Shown here piece after piece: positions 51,079 to 59,921 of a stretch of 64,000 nt of DNA. The DNA is from Actinomadura meyerae. Its GTDB lineage: Bacteria; Actinomycetota; Actinomycetes; Streptosporangiales; Streptosporangiaceae. Position numbers and translations under genes: made by a program. How positions within the stretch are numbered: the stretch's first letter is position 1; every line of letters begins with the position of its first letter. The stretch spans positions 1 to 64,000 of the forward strand of contig NZ_FZOR01000012.1 of NCBI RefSeq assembly GCF_900188445.1, written 5' to 3'. The notes below the pieces were generated by a model, which saw only the letters and a program-made list of their open reading frames with translations, did not search any database and had not been told where the DNA came from.

Positions 51079-52101
51079 TCACGACTCGGCCCACCGGGGG
51101 AGCCGGACGACGTCCGCCAGCCGGTCTCTGGCGCTCCCGGCGGGCAGTTCCGCGAGGGCGTCCATGGTCTGCCCGTGAAGGTCGCGGGCGGTCTCCTTCG
51201 CGGCGGCGAGCCCACCGAGGTCGATGACCAGGGCGCGGATCCGCGCCAGGTCGGCGGCGTCGAGCGCGGGGCGGAGCAGCAGGCGGGCGAGGTCGCCGGT
51301 CTCGTCCTGCGGGAGAGCCAGGACGATCGGGGCGCCGAACAACCCGAGCAGGTGGTCGTTGCCGGTCGGCTTCCCGGCGGCGCCGGCAGCCGGGTCGAAG
51401 TCGAGGCAGTCGTCCAGGATCTGGAACGCCGCGCCGTGGGCGGCGCCGATCCGCGCCAGATGTCCGGAGTGCTCCGCGGACACGCCCGCTTCGGCGGCCC
51501 CGAGCAGGCAGGTCAGCCGGAACAGGTCGCCGGTCTTGCGCTGGACGAGTTCGAGGTAGTCGGCGAGCGGCAGTTCGACGTCGAAGGCCCGCTCGACGTC
51601 GAGCATCTCGCCCGCGGCGAGCGCCGCCGCGGTGTCGGCCACGGCCCGGCTGACGCCGTCGCCGAGAGCGGCGGCCTCGGTACCCGCTAGCGCGAAACAG
51701 GCCAGCCCCGCGAGCGAGGCCGACTCCGCGCCGATCACCGTGTGGGCCGCCGGAGCGCCGCGCCGCTCTGCGGCCCGGTCGATCACGTCGTCGTGCAGGA
51801 GCGACGCCGTGTGCAGCAGCTCGACGACCGCGCCCAGCCGGACGAGCCGAACCGGGTCGGGGGCGCCGAACGCGGCACTCGCGGCCAGCAGGTTCGACCG
51901 GAGGCGTTTCCCTGGCCGCTGGACGAGCTCCAGGGCCGAAGGACGCACAGCCTGTGGAAGGCTCCGAGCGACTTCCGCGAGCCTGCCGGTCACCCGCTCC
52001 GGATAGTTGACGAGATCGTTGGACCCCGGCCGGAGGAGCGCGCTGACCTCATGCCCGATGGTCGACGCGCCCTTCCTTCCGGGTTCACCGAGGGAACTCA
52101 C
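51079..52101 (-). CDS. polyprenyl diphosphate synthase (active-type)
   Basis: 340 residues from GTG 52101. Both [13 protein letters not shown] motifs are intact: LLHDDVIDRAAERRG (about residues 100-114) and FQILDDCLDF (about 216-225). KRLRSNLL upstream fits the substrate-binding GKR segment. In place of the usual GDFLL it reads SLAGLACFALAG, the complement of the motif kept in the fused partner next door. It condenses IPP with allylic diphosphates; the chain length cannot be read safely. It lies 10 bases after the protease gene and five bases before the reductase fusion, in the same operon. Confidence 0.9.
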   Translation of the reverse strand: MSSLGEPGRKGASTIGHEVSALLRPGSNDLVNYPERVTGRLAEVARSLPQAVRPSALELVQRPGKRLRSNLLAASAAFGAPDPVRLVRLGAVVELLHTASLLHDDVIDRAAERRGAPAAHTVIGAESASLAGLACFALAGTEAAALGDGVSRAVADTAAALAAGEMLDVERAFDVELPLADYLELVQRKTGDLFRLTCLLGAAEAGVSAEHSGHLARIGAAHGAAFQILDDCLDFDPAAGAAGKPTGNDHLLGLFGAPIVLALPQDETGDLARLLLRPALDAADLARIRALVIDLGGLAAAKETARDLHGQTMDALAELPAGSARDRLADVVRLPRWAES

Positions 52102-52111
52102 GGTGTCTCGC

Positions 52112-53662
52112 TCAGTCGAGCGGGATCTGCGGATGCAGTTCCAGGGTGGGGACAGCCGCGACCGTGTCGTACACCTTCTGCGCGACGACCTGATCGTTCA
52201 TGTGGGCGATCATCTGGGTGCGGTTCATCCCGAGGGTCTGGGACAGCACCTCATCGTTCAGCACCCAGGCGGCATCGGCCTCCTCGGGAGTCATCAGCGT
52301 CTGCGTCAGGCCGTCGACGATGAACGTCGTGTCGTCCAGTTGGGTTTGCGTGACCGTCGCCGTCGAAGTCGGGTCGGCGATGACCTCGGCGACGAAATCG
52401 CGGCTGCGCTGATGGAACTCCTGCGCGTAGTAGAGCTCGTCCTCGGTCGCGGTCCTGTTGTCGACCCGGTCCTTGATGACCTGGGCGTTGAGGTAGGTCG
52501 CCTGGATCAGCAGGTTCCCGGTGACGCTCTGGGCGAAGAACTCGTCCCTGGCATGGTCCGCCAGGTCGTTCTCGCTGACGAGGTCCAGGCCGTAGTACGT
52601 CCCGATGTTGGCGAGGAAGGGGCAGGGCGGGGACGGGACTTCGACGAACGTCTTCCCGTCGCCGCCCTCGCACGCGACCGAGCCCGAGTCTCCACCGAGG
52701 CAGAACCTCGGCGCATAGATCAGGTTCCGGTACTCGACGACCCCGAGTGAGCTCTGGGTGTCGACGCGCACCGTGTTGCCGATGCTCATGACGGTGGAGG
52801 ACGAGTAGGCGGTCGTGCGTCCGACCTTCTCCAGGTGCATGCCGACCTGTGGTGCCTTGGTCGCGGTTGAACTGGAGGTGGCCCCGAGTAGCTTGGCGTT
52901 CAGCCCGGTCAGGACGGTGTCCATGACCGTCATGTAGCAGCCGCCGGTCTGGTTGCCGGCGACGATGAGGCCGACCGCCGGGTGGCTCGGCCCGATCGGC
53001 GTCATCAGGTCGCGGGCGACCAGGTCGGTCGCCCCGACGCCACTCGTGAGCTGGGCGAGGGCGGCGTCGGTATCGGTGCCGGTCACCGGGTCGATCGGGA
53101 TCAGCCGCTTCAGCGTCGCGATCGCCTTGCGGTTGGAGGTGTCGGCGAAGCCGGGCTGGATGATGGCCTCGCCGGGCTGGCCCGCGTTCATCCGTCCGAT
53201 CACATGGTTGCAGGTCAGCAGGCCGTTGGTGTTGTCGGTGAGGTCGACGACAGTCGCGCCGTAGGTGCCGGTGCCGTCCCCCGCGACCTGGTTGGAGATG
53301 CTGCATCCCTGCCGGGGCGGCCGCATCTCCTCGCTGATCGGCCCGGCCGCCAGCGTCGGCGCAACGGGACTCTGGGCGACGCCGACAGATGGCGCGGGAC
53401 CTGCCTCCACCACGTCGATGCCCCATCGGACGCCATCGATCTCGACGTTCTCGGGGAGCAGCCGCCGCAGGGAGACCAGCGCCGCCGGGCGCTTCTTCTC
53501 TACGAGGACCATGACGACCGGTTCGTCGGTGCGCTTGCCGCCGCGTACCCGGAAGCTGATCCCGACGCCGACGATGTTCGGGTCGCCGCTCCGCAGGTAA
53601 CGCTCGATGATCTCGTCCCGGCCGCGTTCGAGAGCCGCCTGCGTGTCCTGCCTGAACTTCAT
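52112..53662 (-). CDS. Nal1-like trypsin-fold protein
   Basis: 516 residues from ATG 53662 (MKFRQDTQAALERG). No signal peptide. The N-terminal ~75 residues (IVGVGISFRVRGGKRTDEPV, VEKKRPAAL) match the domain that precedes trypsin-like modules in Nal1-like bacterial proteins. A serine-protease triad is readable: His in LLTCNHVIG (about 152), Asp in GTDTDAALAQL (about 196-200), and Ser in CLGGDSGSVAC (about 325). The C-terminal ~170 residues are helical and unassigned. The gene overlaps the Tat-exported protein gene by four bases (ATGA). It is probably an intracellular protease or binding protein of the isoprenoid operon. Confidence 0.78.
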   Translation of the reverse strand: MKFRQDTQAALERGRDEIIERYLRSGDPNIVGVGISFRVRGGKRTDEPVVMVLVEKKRPAALVSLRRLLPENVEIDGVRWGIDVVEAGPAPSVGVAQSPVAPTLAAGPISEEMRPPRQGCSISNQVAGDGTGTYGATVVDLTDNTNGLLTCNHVIGRMNAGQPGEAIIQPGFADTSNRKAIATLKRLIPIDPVTGTDTDAALAQLTSGVGATDLVARDLMTPIGPSHPAVGLIVAGNQTGGCYMTVMDTVLTGLNAKLLGATSSSTATKAPQVGMHLEKVGRTTAYSSSTVMSIGNTVRVDTQSSLGVVEYRNLIYAPRFCLGGDSGSVACEGGDGKTFVEVPSPPCPFLANIGTYYGLDLVSENDLADHARDEFFAQSVTGNLLIQATYLNAQVIKDRVDNRTATEDELYYAQEFHQRSRDFVAEVIADPTSTATVTQTQLDDTTFIVDGLTQTLMTPEEADAAWVLNDEVLSQTLGMNRTQMIAHMNDQVVAQKVYDTVAAVPTLELHPQIPLD

Positions 53663-54228
53663 CGGCGGGCCTCCACATGCGGGATCGGCAGGGCCGGCCT
53701 GCCCCGCCGGCTGAGGTGGCGCAGGCCGCCGACCCACAGTGAAGCGGGATAGTCGCTGTTCGGGTCGAAATGCCGCGAAACGGTCGCGATGGCGAGCGCG
53801 GCGAGCATGCGTGCACCGTCGGCGTGCTCTTTGTCGTCGGCGAGACGCCCCAGGGCGGCGAGCAGCCGTGCCCGTCCTCGCTGCGCCGCGCCACGTCCGC
53901 CGAGCGCGTCCGCCGCCGCGGCGATCTGGTCGAGACGCCCTGTGTCCAACCGTCCAAGGGCCGCGTCCAGCCGGGCCGCCGTGGCCCGGGCCTCCGCGGT
54001 TCCCGGCTCGCCGAAGCTGGGGAACCTGACCGGCACGTTCGCTCCGGCCCTGGCCACTCGCAACACCACGGCCCGCTGCCGAGCGGTCAGCCCCGCCAGT
54101 GGACTCGCGCTCGGGCTCGCGGCGGCCGAAGGGGCGAGTGCCCCGCCGAGCACCACGCCGGCACCCGCAGCACCGATGGCCCTCCTACGGGAGAGAACCG
54201 GATATCGCGTTACTTCCTGTTCCGACAC
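53659..54228 (-). CDS. Tat-exported protein of unknown function
   Basis: 189 residues from GTG 54228. Twin-arginine signal: LSRRRAIGAAGAGVVLGGAL, then ASA-type cleavage near residue 38. The mature part is alanine-rich and helical (ARLDAALGRLDTGRLDQIAA) without Cys. The end (RGRPALPIPHVEARR) is basic. The family was not recognised. It is the first gene of the operon that continues with the Nal1-like protein, the polyprenyl synthase and the reductase fusion. Confidence 0.68.
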   Translation of the reverse strand: MSEQEVTRYPVLSRRRAIGAAGAGVVLGGALAPSAAASPSASPLAGLTARQRAVVLRVARAGANVPVRFPSFGEPGTAEARATAARLDAALGRLDTGRLDQIAAAADALGGRGAAQRGRARLLAALGRLADDKEHADGARMLAALAIATVSRHFDPNSDYPASLWVGGLRHLSRRGRPALPIPHVEARR

Positions 54229-54417
54229 GTCGGCCGTTTCCTTCCTGCGGGGTGTCAGGCGATGGGTGAGGCCGCGAATCTGAGGGCTGTTTCTGCCCGG
54301 GGGCGGTTGCGGACGCCATGCTCCGAATCGCCGTTCCCGGTGGGCAACTGTTCTTACGTCTTCATCACCGGGTCATCGTTCTCGATTCCGACCGTTTGCG
54401 TCCGCCTCCGGCAGCGC

Positions 54418-54452
54418 GGTCCGTGCCCGCGGGGTCGCCGCGGGCACGGACC
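54418..54452 (-). terminator. 15-bp-stem terminator of secreted-protein copy A
   Basis: GGTCCGTGCCCGCGG and CCGCGGGCACGGACC pair perfectly around GGTCG, 21-55 bases after the stop of the gene at 54473. The identical hairpin follows copy B. Confidence 0.9.
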
Positions 54453-54472
54453 GGTCGCCACGGGCTCAGAAA

Positions 54473-55267
54473 TCAGAGCTGGCTGTAGTTCTTCGACACG
54501 ATGTACTCGTTCTGAATCATCGTGTTCTCGCCGGCCGGCGAGGGGAATCCGCCGACCTGGTTCACCAGCCAGTCGGCGACGCCGCCGCCGAACACGCAGC
54601 CCTTGGCGCCGGGCACCGCGAAGGAGTTGCCGACGTGCTTGGCCTGCAGCACCGGCGGATCCGCTTGGGCGATCGTGGCGGGCTCGCCGGTGATGGGCGT
54701 GTTGGGCGCCGGCGGACTGGTGGTACCGGTGGTGAGGTTCACCGCGATCGGGTTGTCATTCGTCCCGACCGTGCAGTTGTTCCCGAGGAACGGGTTGATG
54801 AGCCGGACCTTCAGCCCAAGGTTGATCTCCATGTCACTGCTGACCGGCATCTCGAAGCCGCCGGCATACTCGACCTTGGCGTACACGGCCGACAGCAGCG
54901 GATCACCGAACAGACCGGGCTGGACGAGCATCTTCGGAGCATCGATGGCGCCGAAGACGTTCTTGGTCTCGAACGTGCTGGTGTTGAACGTGGTCGCCCA
55001 CGTGATCCTGATCGGCTCCTCGATCGCCTGGTCGAAGTTGCCGACCTTGAAGGTGCCGCTGGTGACCACACCTACCCAGCACTGCGAGTAGTTCGGCGAC
55101 GCACCGTCCGGGAGAGGCGGGCAGTCGGAGAAGTCGAAGCTCGACGGGATCGGGTCCGGGTTGGCCGCCGAAGCGGGCGAGGCCAGGCCGAGGGTGAGCA
55201 GCGCAGCAGCGGCCACGGCGGGAACCGCCAGCCGGAAACTGCGTCTCCGGAAACGAATGGACTTCAC
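54473..55267 (-). CDS. secreted protein, tandem copy A
   Basis: 264 residues from GTG 55267, preceded by AAAGGA. Signal peptide with an Arg-rich n-region (KSIRFRRRSFRLAVPAVAAA, cleavage after ASA near residue 34). The mature protein begins with a four-residue spacer and IPSSFDFSDCPPLPDGA. Cys pairs occur at DCPPL/SQCWVG and NNCTVG/KGCVFGG. The family was not recognised. It is almost identical to copy B, with no length difference over 795 bases. Its own terminator follows, so the whole unit, gene plus hairpin, was duplicated. Confidence 0.78.
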   Translation of the reverse strand: MKSIRFRRRSFRLAVPAVAAAALLTLGLASPASAANPDPIPSSFDFSDCPPLPDGASPNYSQCWVGVVTSGTFKVGNFDQAIEEPIRITWATTFNTSTFETKNVFGAIDAPKMLVQPGLFGDPLLSAVYAKVEYAGGFEMPVSSDMEINLGLKVRLINPFLGNNCTVGTNDNPIAVNLTTGTTSPPAPNTPITGEPATIAQADPPVLQAKHVGNSFAVPGAKGCVFGGGVADWLVNQVGGFPSPAGENTMIQNEYIVSKNYSQL

Positions 55268-55348
55268 CAGTCCGTCCTTTCTTCTTGCCGGGAGAAACGG
55301 ACACAGAGCGCCGCGACCCTGCGAAAGGAGCCGTCGTTCCTCGCGGTC

Positions 55349-55383
55349 GGTCCGTGCCCGCGGGGTCGCCGCGGGCACGGACC
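55349..55383 (-). terminator. 15-bp-stem terminator of secreted-protein copy B
   Basis: Same hairpin as at 54418-54452, exactly 931 bases away, 21-55 bases after the stop at 55404. It separates the two tandem copies, so copy A needs its own promoter in 55268-55348 or read-through. Confidence 0.9.
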
Positions 55384-55403
55384 GGTCGCCACGGGCTCAG
55401 AAA

Positions 55404-56198
55404 TCAGAGCTGGCTGTAGTTCTTCGACACGATGTACTCGTTCTGGACCATGCTGTTGGTCCCGGCCGGCGAGGGGAATCCGCCGATCTGGTTCACCAGC
55501 CAGTCGGCGACGCCGCCGCCGAACAGGCAGCCCTTGGCGCCGGGGACCGCGAAGGAGTTGCCGACGTGCTTGGCCTGCAGCACCGGCGGATCCGCTTGGG
55601 CGATCGTGGCGGGCTCGCCGGTGATGGGCGTGTTGGGCGCCGGCGGACTGGTGGTACCGGTGGTGAGGTTCAGCATGATCGGGTTGCTATTCGTCCCGAC
55701 CGTGCAGTGGCTTCCGAGGATCGGGTTGATGAGCCGGACCTTCACCCCGAGGTTGATCTTCATTTCGCTGCTGACCGGCATCTCGAACGCGCCGGCGTAC
55801 TCGACCTTGGCGTACACGGCCGACAGGAAGGGGTCACCGAACAGACCGGGCTGGACGAGCATCTTCGGGGCATCGATGGCGCCGAAGACGTTCTTGGTCT
55901 CGAACGTGCTGGTGTTGAACGTGGTCGCCCACGTGATCCTGATCGGCTCATCGATCGCCTGGTCGAAGTTGCCGATCTTGAAGGTGCCGCTGGTGACCAC
56001 GCCCACCCAGCACTGCGAGTAGTTCGGCGACGCACCGTCCGGGAGAGGCGGGCAGTCGGAGAAGTCGAAGCTCGACGGGATCGGGTCCGGGTTGGCCGCC
56101 GAAGCGGGCGAGGCCAGGCCGAGGGTGAGCAGCGCAGCAGCGGCCACGGCGGGAACCGCCAGCCGGAAACTGCGTCTCCGGAAACGAATGGACTTCAC
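55404..56198 (-). CDS. secreted protein, tandem copy B
   Basis: 264 residues from GTG 56198 with the same AAAGGA ribosome-binding site. Signal peptide identical to copy A. Differences are few substitutions, such as FEMPVSSEMKINLGVKVRL compared with FEMPVSSDMEINLGLKVRL, and NSNPI compared with NDNPI, with no indels; this marks a recent tandem duplication under purifying selection. Four Cys are conserved. It is the upstream copy, so it is first in transcription order. Confidence 0.78.
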   Translation of the reverse strand: MKSIRFRRRSFRLAVPAVAAAALLTLGLASPASAANPDPIPSSFDFSDCPPLPDGASPNYSQCWVGVVTSGTFKIGNFDQAIDEPIRITWATTFNTSTFETKNVFGAIDAPKMLVQPGLFGDPFLSAVYAKVEYAGAFEMPVSSEMKINLGVKVRLINPILGSHCTVGTNSNPIMLNLTTGTTSPPAPNTPITGEPATIAQADPPVLQAKHVGNSFAVPGAKGCLFGGGVADWLVNQIGGFPSPAGTNSMVQNEYIVSKNYSQL

Positions 56199-56682
56199 CA
56201 GTCCGTCCTTTCTTCTTGCCGGAAGAAACGGGCACAGAGCACCGGACGGCCACAACGTGATCCCCACCGGCGCGGAACCGTGAAGCGGATCCTCAACGAG
56301 AAAGATCCTTGATTCCTAACCGGAGAGTAATACCGAAGCAATGTCGGTTCAATACGCCGCAACGTACGAATGTGAAGATTTTTTCGCTTTGTTAGCGGGA
56401 ATCAATGATGGACACCCGCGATGCGGCCGATATTGTCACCGACCGCATATGGCCGGGGTGTGGGTGAGCTAGCCCAGAATCGGCCGGCACGTGCTCGCCG
56501 TATCGCACGAGAGGGGAGACACCGTACTCGCCGCAGGCGGTTGACGCCTGCGGCGAGCCGGCCTGCCCCCACCGTCGCCCGGGGTGGTGCGGGCAAACGG
56601 TGGGGCCAGTCCTAGGGCTGGGATCTCCGGTGTGGAACCAGCTGAACGAGGACGAAGGGACCCATGGCGACGCCAGGCTGGG
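56199..56682. other. intergenic region, partly AT-rich
   Basis: About 480 bases without a supported gene. The part around 56300-56420 is the most AT-rich in the block and is the likely promoter of the secreted-protein pair. A dyad with gcctgcggcgag / ctcgccgcaggc arms lies at about 56527-56556, a plausible terminator for the large secreted-protein gene. Confidence 0.55.
56527..56556 (-). terminator. putative terminator of the large secreted-protein gene
   Basis: CTCGCCGCAGGC and GCCTGCGGCGAG form a 12-bp inverted repeat with a six-base loop (ggttga), about 130 bases beyond the stop of the gene at 56683. Confidence 0.7.
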
Positions 56683-58779
56683 TCAGGGTGTGGTGATGCG
56701 CGGGGCCGGCTCGAAGGCGAAATCGCCCTTGAATGAAGTAAAGACTGAGTTGACCGTGTACCCCGGAATCCTGCACGTAGTTCCCGGCGACGGCCTCAAC
56801 GTATGGTCACTCATGGCGAAGGTCCCGTTTTCGTAGGAGCCCATGAGCATTCCAGGGCGTTCCACGTACCCCGGAGGGATGTACCTCTGCAGGGTGTTGC
56901 CTATCCGCAGAGCGCACTTCTTTCCGGCGACATCCATGGGGATGTTGAGCAGCACTCCGTTGAAGTTCATCACGGGCTTACCGCTCTTTGGATCCACGGT
57001 CATGTTCAGCCACAATGAGCCGTCCTGAGTAACTTCATCCCCTATTTGATAGACGGTGTCATCCGACGCCTTCACCGTACAGCCGGCAAGCGACATACCG
57101 CCCTTGGCCAGCCGGAAGCGCGATTGCCAATGCCCACGTTCCATCTTGAGCCGCATGGTCGCCGACTCGCATCTGAATTCCGCCTTTCCTCGACCGAGGG
57201 TAAATGGTTTCGCCACTGCGGTGACAACCCCATCAGTATCGACACTGAAGGTCTGAGGAAAGGCCCCTTCGTCATTTACGCAGCCGGTACCATCGGTGAC
57301 TACGCACCAGATTCCCGATTCTAGATTCGCATAGTTTCCCGACCCGGACACGCTGGCGGTGAGGATCGGGCTGAGATCTTCGGTCACTCCACATCCGGAG
57401 AAGGAGGGGATATTGACTTCCTTCGCGATGAGCGTCTGCCCGCTATCGTATTGAGTCATCCCAGTCTGCACATTCCCCATGAATCCAGTTGCGGAAAGCG
57501 CGGTCGGACTTGTCATGCACTTATCGCCGAGATCGAGAGGGACGCCATTCACGTCGGCCTGGCCCGCTTTTACCCGAATATAGGCACTGGCTCGGATCTG
57601 TTGTCTGTCGACAGTCGGGTCCGGGAGGGCGAGTTCGAGGCTGAGTCGCTGGAGAATCCGTAGATTGCCGGTAATCGGGCCGTTTCCCTCGTCCCCGGGA
57701 GCACCGACCTGAACAGCTTCCGCCACCGCGCGTGTCGGCATGAAACCGAAGCCGAGCACCGTGGCGGGCGTCCGGTAGGTACGGTTGATGAAATACCCGC
57801 GAGCATCTTGCCAGTTAGGCCCGAAAAGCCCATTTCCCATTGCAACTGTGGTCAGGGCCCGCACATTGTTCTCGAAAGCAACCGGGACGGCGTTGCCGGC
57901 TTTCTTGACATTGAAGAAACCCGTGGCTTTAACACAATACATCTCCCCCTCGGCGGGGACGGGCCGCAAGCTCTTCGGAGTATCCGGAGAATGATAGATT
58001 TCCATCAGTTTGGGATCATTCTCGTTGACGGCGTACCGAGGATCTTCCCCGCGGCCGGGGATTACCTGGCACAACCCCCCCTGGGAGGCGGCGGCCTGGC
58101 GGGGTGACACGCTCGGCATGCCGGGGGCAGTTGTCTCGCTCCCGGGTCTCACCCGTACGGTCCCGAGCACCGTCTCCTTCTCCGCCGCGCACTGCAACGC
58201 CAGTTCCGGCCTGTCCTTCCCCGTCGTATCGCCCGGCACCAGGGACAAGCCCATTCCGTCGGCAGACCATGAGAGCCCGCCCGGTGACGCCGGAACGACC
58301 GGCGGCGCCACACCGCTGCCCGTGAGATGCACAACTTCAGCACTACGCGACGGAACAGCGGCAGCCAGAGCGAAGGCCGGCCATCCAGCGCGCCGGTCGC
58401 CGCCCGGCTCGCGGACGGCGGTCTGAATCTCCGCGACCCCCTCGATCCCGAGGGAAGGCGCGGACGATGGAGTGACACTCGTCACCGGAAGGGTCCCGCT
58501 CGGGGAAGTCGCCGAGACTTTCTTCACCAACTCGGAAGGAAGGGCAACGTCGACCTTGATGGTGCCCAGCTGGATCGGCTGGCCGACAGTCCCGGTCGAC
58601 GGAGCAGTCGTTTCGATCCGCAACGTCACTTCATGTGTTCCGGCCTTACTGGAGCAGACGAGCCCCATCTCGGAACCGATGTCCGCGATCGCCGACGGGA
58701 CGGCCACCAGCGCGCCACCACTCACGGCAAGGCCAACGACCGCCGCGATCCGCGCGGCGCCTCGGAACACCTGGTGCAT
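56683..58779 (-). CDS. large secreted protein with DUF6801-like N-terminal domain
   Basis: 698 residues from ATG 58779 (MHQVFRGAARIAAVV), with AAGGATG upstream; the frame opens ten codons earlier. Signal peptide to about residue 33 (VPSAIA). Residues ~38-190 are a beta-rich domain with the pattern of DUF6801 (MGLVCSSKAGTHEVTLRI, then PIQLGTIKVDVALPSELV). The following ~500 residues contain many paired Cys and aromatic-Gly strands (MYCVKATGFFNV, FSGCGVTEDL, GCTVKASDDTVY), likely several extracellular beta domains. No enzyme motif and no membrane anchor were found. It is followed upstream by the four-cysteine family genes. Confidence 0.75.
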   Translation of the reverse strand: MHQVFRGAARIAAVVGLAVSGGALVAVPSAIADIGSEMGLVCSSKAGTHEVTLRIETTAPSTGTVGQPIQLGTIKVDVALPSELVKKVSATSPSGTLPVTSVTPSSAPSLGIEGVAEIQTAVREPGGDRRAGWPAFALAAAVPSRSAEVVHLTGSGVAPPVVPASPGGLSWSADGMGLSLVPGDTTGKDRPELALQCAAEKETVLGTVRVRPGSETTAPGMPSVSPRQAAASQGGLCQVIPGRGEDPRYAVNENDPKLMEIYHSPDTPKSLRPVPAEGEMYCVKATGFFNVKKAGNAVPVAFENNVRALTTVAMGNGLFGPNWQDARGYFINRTYRTPATVLGFGFMPTRAVAEAVQVGAPGDEGNGPITGNLRILQRLSLELALPDPTVDRQQIRASAYIRVKAGQADVNGVPLDLGDKCMTSPTALSATGFMGNVQTGMTQYDSGQTLIAKEVNIPSFSGCGVTEDLSPILTASVSGSGNYANLESGIWCVVTDGTGCVNDEGAFPQTFSVDTDGVVTAVAKPFTLGRGKAEFRCESATMRLKMERGHWQSRFRLAKGGMSLAGCTVKASDDTVYQIGDEVTQDGSLWLNMTVDPKSGKPVMNFNGVLLNIPMDVAGKKCALRIGNTLQRYIPPGYVERPGMLMGSYENGTFAMSDHTLRPSPGTTCRIPGYTVNSVFTSFKGDFAFEPAPRITTP

Positions 58780-58803
58780 TTCACATCCTTGATCGACGGG
58801 GAA

Positions 58804-58834
58804 CCGCACCCGGACGGCGAGCGCCCGGGTGCGG
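58804..58834 (-). terminator. terminator of four-cysteine secreted protein 2
   Basis: CCGCACCCGG and CCGGGTGCGG form a perfect 10-bp stem with an 11-base loop, 26-56 bases after the stop at 58860. Confidence 0.82.
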
Positions 58835-58859
58835 CTTCGTTCAGGGCCGTGCCGTCACG

Positions 58860-59567
58860 TCATGGCGTGGCAAGGACGGTCGGACCCTCGTTGGCGGTGG
58901 CGTTGTCCCCCGTGAGGTCGATCACACCGGCGATGATGGCCGTGTCGCCGTTCTGGACGATGTTGGAGGGGCACCCAGCGGTGACGCCGGACGCGACGAG
59001 GTTGTTGGTGGACCCGAACGGCAGCGAGAGCTGGCTGGGGTCCCCCGGGTTCGCAGGGTCGGTGTGCTCTCCGGTGATCTGTCCCGGCGCGCCATTCCCC
59101 GCGAACCTCGCGGTGCACGAAAGGCTGGGGATGGTCACGGTGACGTCCACGCCGACGAGCGCTCCGGGTGTGACTCCCGATGAACTCACGTCCGTGACCT
59201 TGAGGCTCCACGGCGTCGACACATTGGCGACCGCCTCGGCCGGGATGTTGTTGACCACGCAGTTGTTGAACTCCACGTCCGTCACCGAACCGACGGGGTT
59301 CGTGACGGTGCTGCCGACCTTCACCGTGCCCGTGGCCACCAGGGCCTTGGCGAGCGCCGTGTCGGAGCAGGTCATGACCCCACCGCTTTCGGCGGCCGCC
59401 GCGACGATACCGTTGTTCACTCCAGTGATGGGCTGGGGGGAAGTGGTCACGCCGGGGAGCGTGATGCCGATGTTGCCCGGGTCCGCCATGGCGGGGAGGG
59501 CCGTGAGGGCGATGGCAGAGGCCGCGACCGCGGTGGTGGTCAGGGCCTTCCTGGTGATCTTTCGCAT
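58860..59567 (-). CDS. secreted protein, four-cysteine family (member 2)
   Basis: 235 residues from ATG 59567 (MRKITRKALTTTAVAAS). Signal peptide ending ALPAMA. The mature part carries the family pattern: MTCSDTALAKAL, EFNNCVVNN, STPWSLKVTDVSSSGVTPG, IPSLSCTARFAG, and VTAGCPSNIVQNGDTAIIAG. It is most similar to member 3 at 59922 in the signal region and the PWS/IPS-C block. It probably forms a small disulfide-stabilised beta fold outside the cell. Function unknown. Confidence 0.75.
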   Translation of the reverse strand: MRKITRKALTTTAVAASAIALTALPAMADPGNIGITLPGVTTSPQPITGVNNGIVAAAAESGGVMTCSDTALAKALVATGTVKVGSTVTNPVGSVTDVEFNNCVVNNIPAEAVANVSTPWSLKVTDVSSSGVTPGALVGVDVTVTIPSLSCTARFAGNGAPGQITGEHTDPANPGDPSQLSLPFGSTNNLVASGVTAGCPSNIVQNGDTAIIAGVIDLTGDNATANEGPTVLATP

Positions 59568-59921
59568 GTCAGTCCTGCTTCCCTTCTCGGGGGGTGTCTT
59601 CAACTGGTAGGGACACTGACTGCGTTTTACAGAAGCAACTCCTCCGGGTCCGACGGGAGCAGAACCCAGGAAGCCGAACTAGCCGGCTCCATCACAAGAC
59701 CACCCAGTCCTGCCGTTCTCATACCAGGAATGTACCCGTCAGTAGCGCACTTCTCAAGAGTCGATAGAAAATTCTTCTCGACTCCATAAGAATCGCCAGC
59801 TCTGATTGTCAATCGCTGAGCATTCGATCTTTATTCATTTGTCACCGGCTTACAGTCGACCGAGGCCGGCCGCCTGTAAGCCGAGCGGCAGCATATGCGC
59901 ATGCCATCCTGTGCTCATCTA
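59568..59921. other. intergenic region between secreted-protein genes
   Basis: About 350 bases, AT-richer than average near 59740-59840. It carries a terminator at 59847-59882 and presumably the promoter of the gene at 58860-59567. A 61-codon frame at 59627-59812 has no family-like content. Confidence 0.55.
59847..59882 (-). terminator. terminator of four-cysteine secreted protein 3
   Basis: GGCTTACAG and CTGTAAGCC form a perfect 9-bp stem with an 18-base loop that can fold further (ggccggcc), 40-75 bases after the stop at 59922. Confidence 0.75.

Noticed and set aside
59627..59812. 61-codon frame between secreted-protein genes
   Set aside because: No ribosome-binding site, no signal peptide, and it lies in the spacer just before a terminator.
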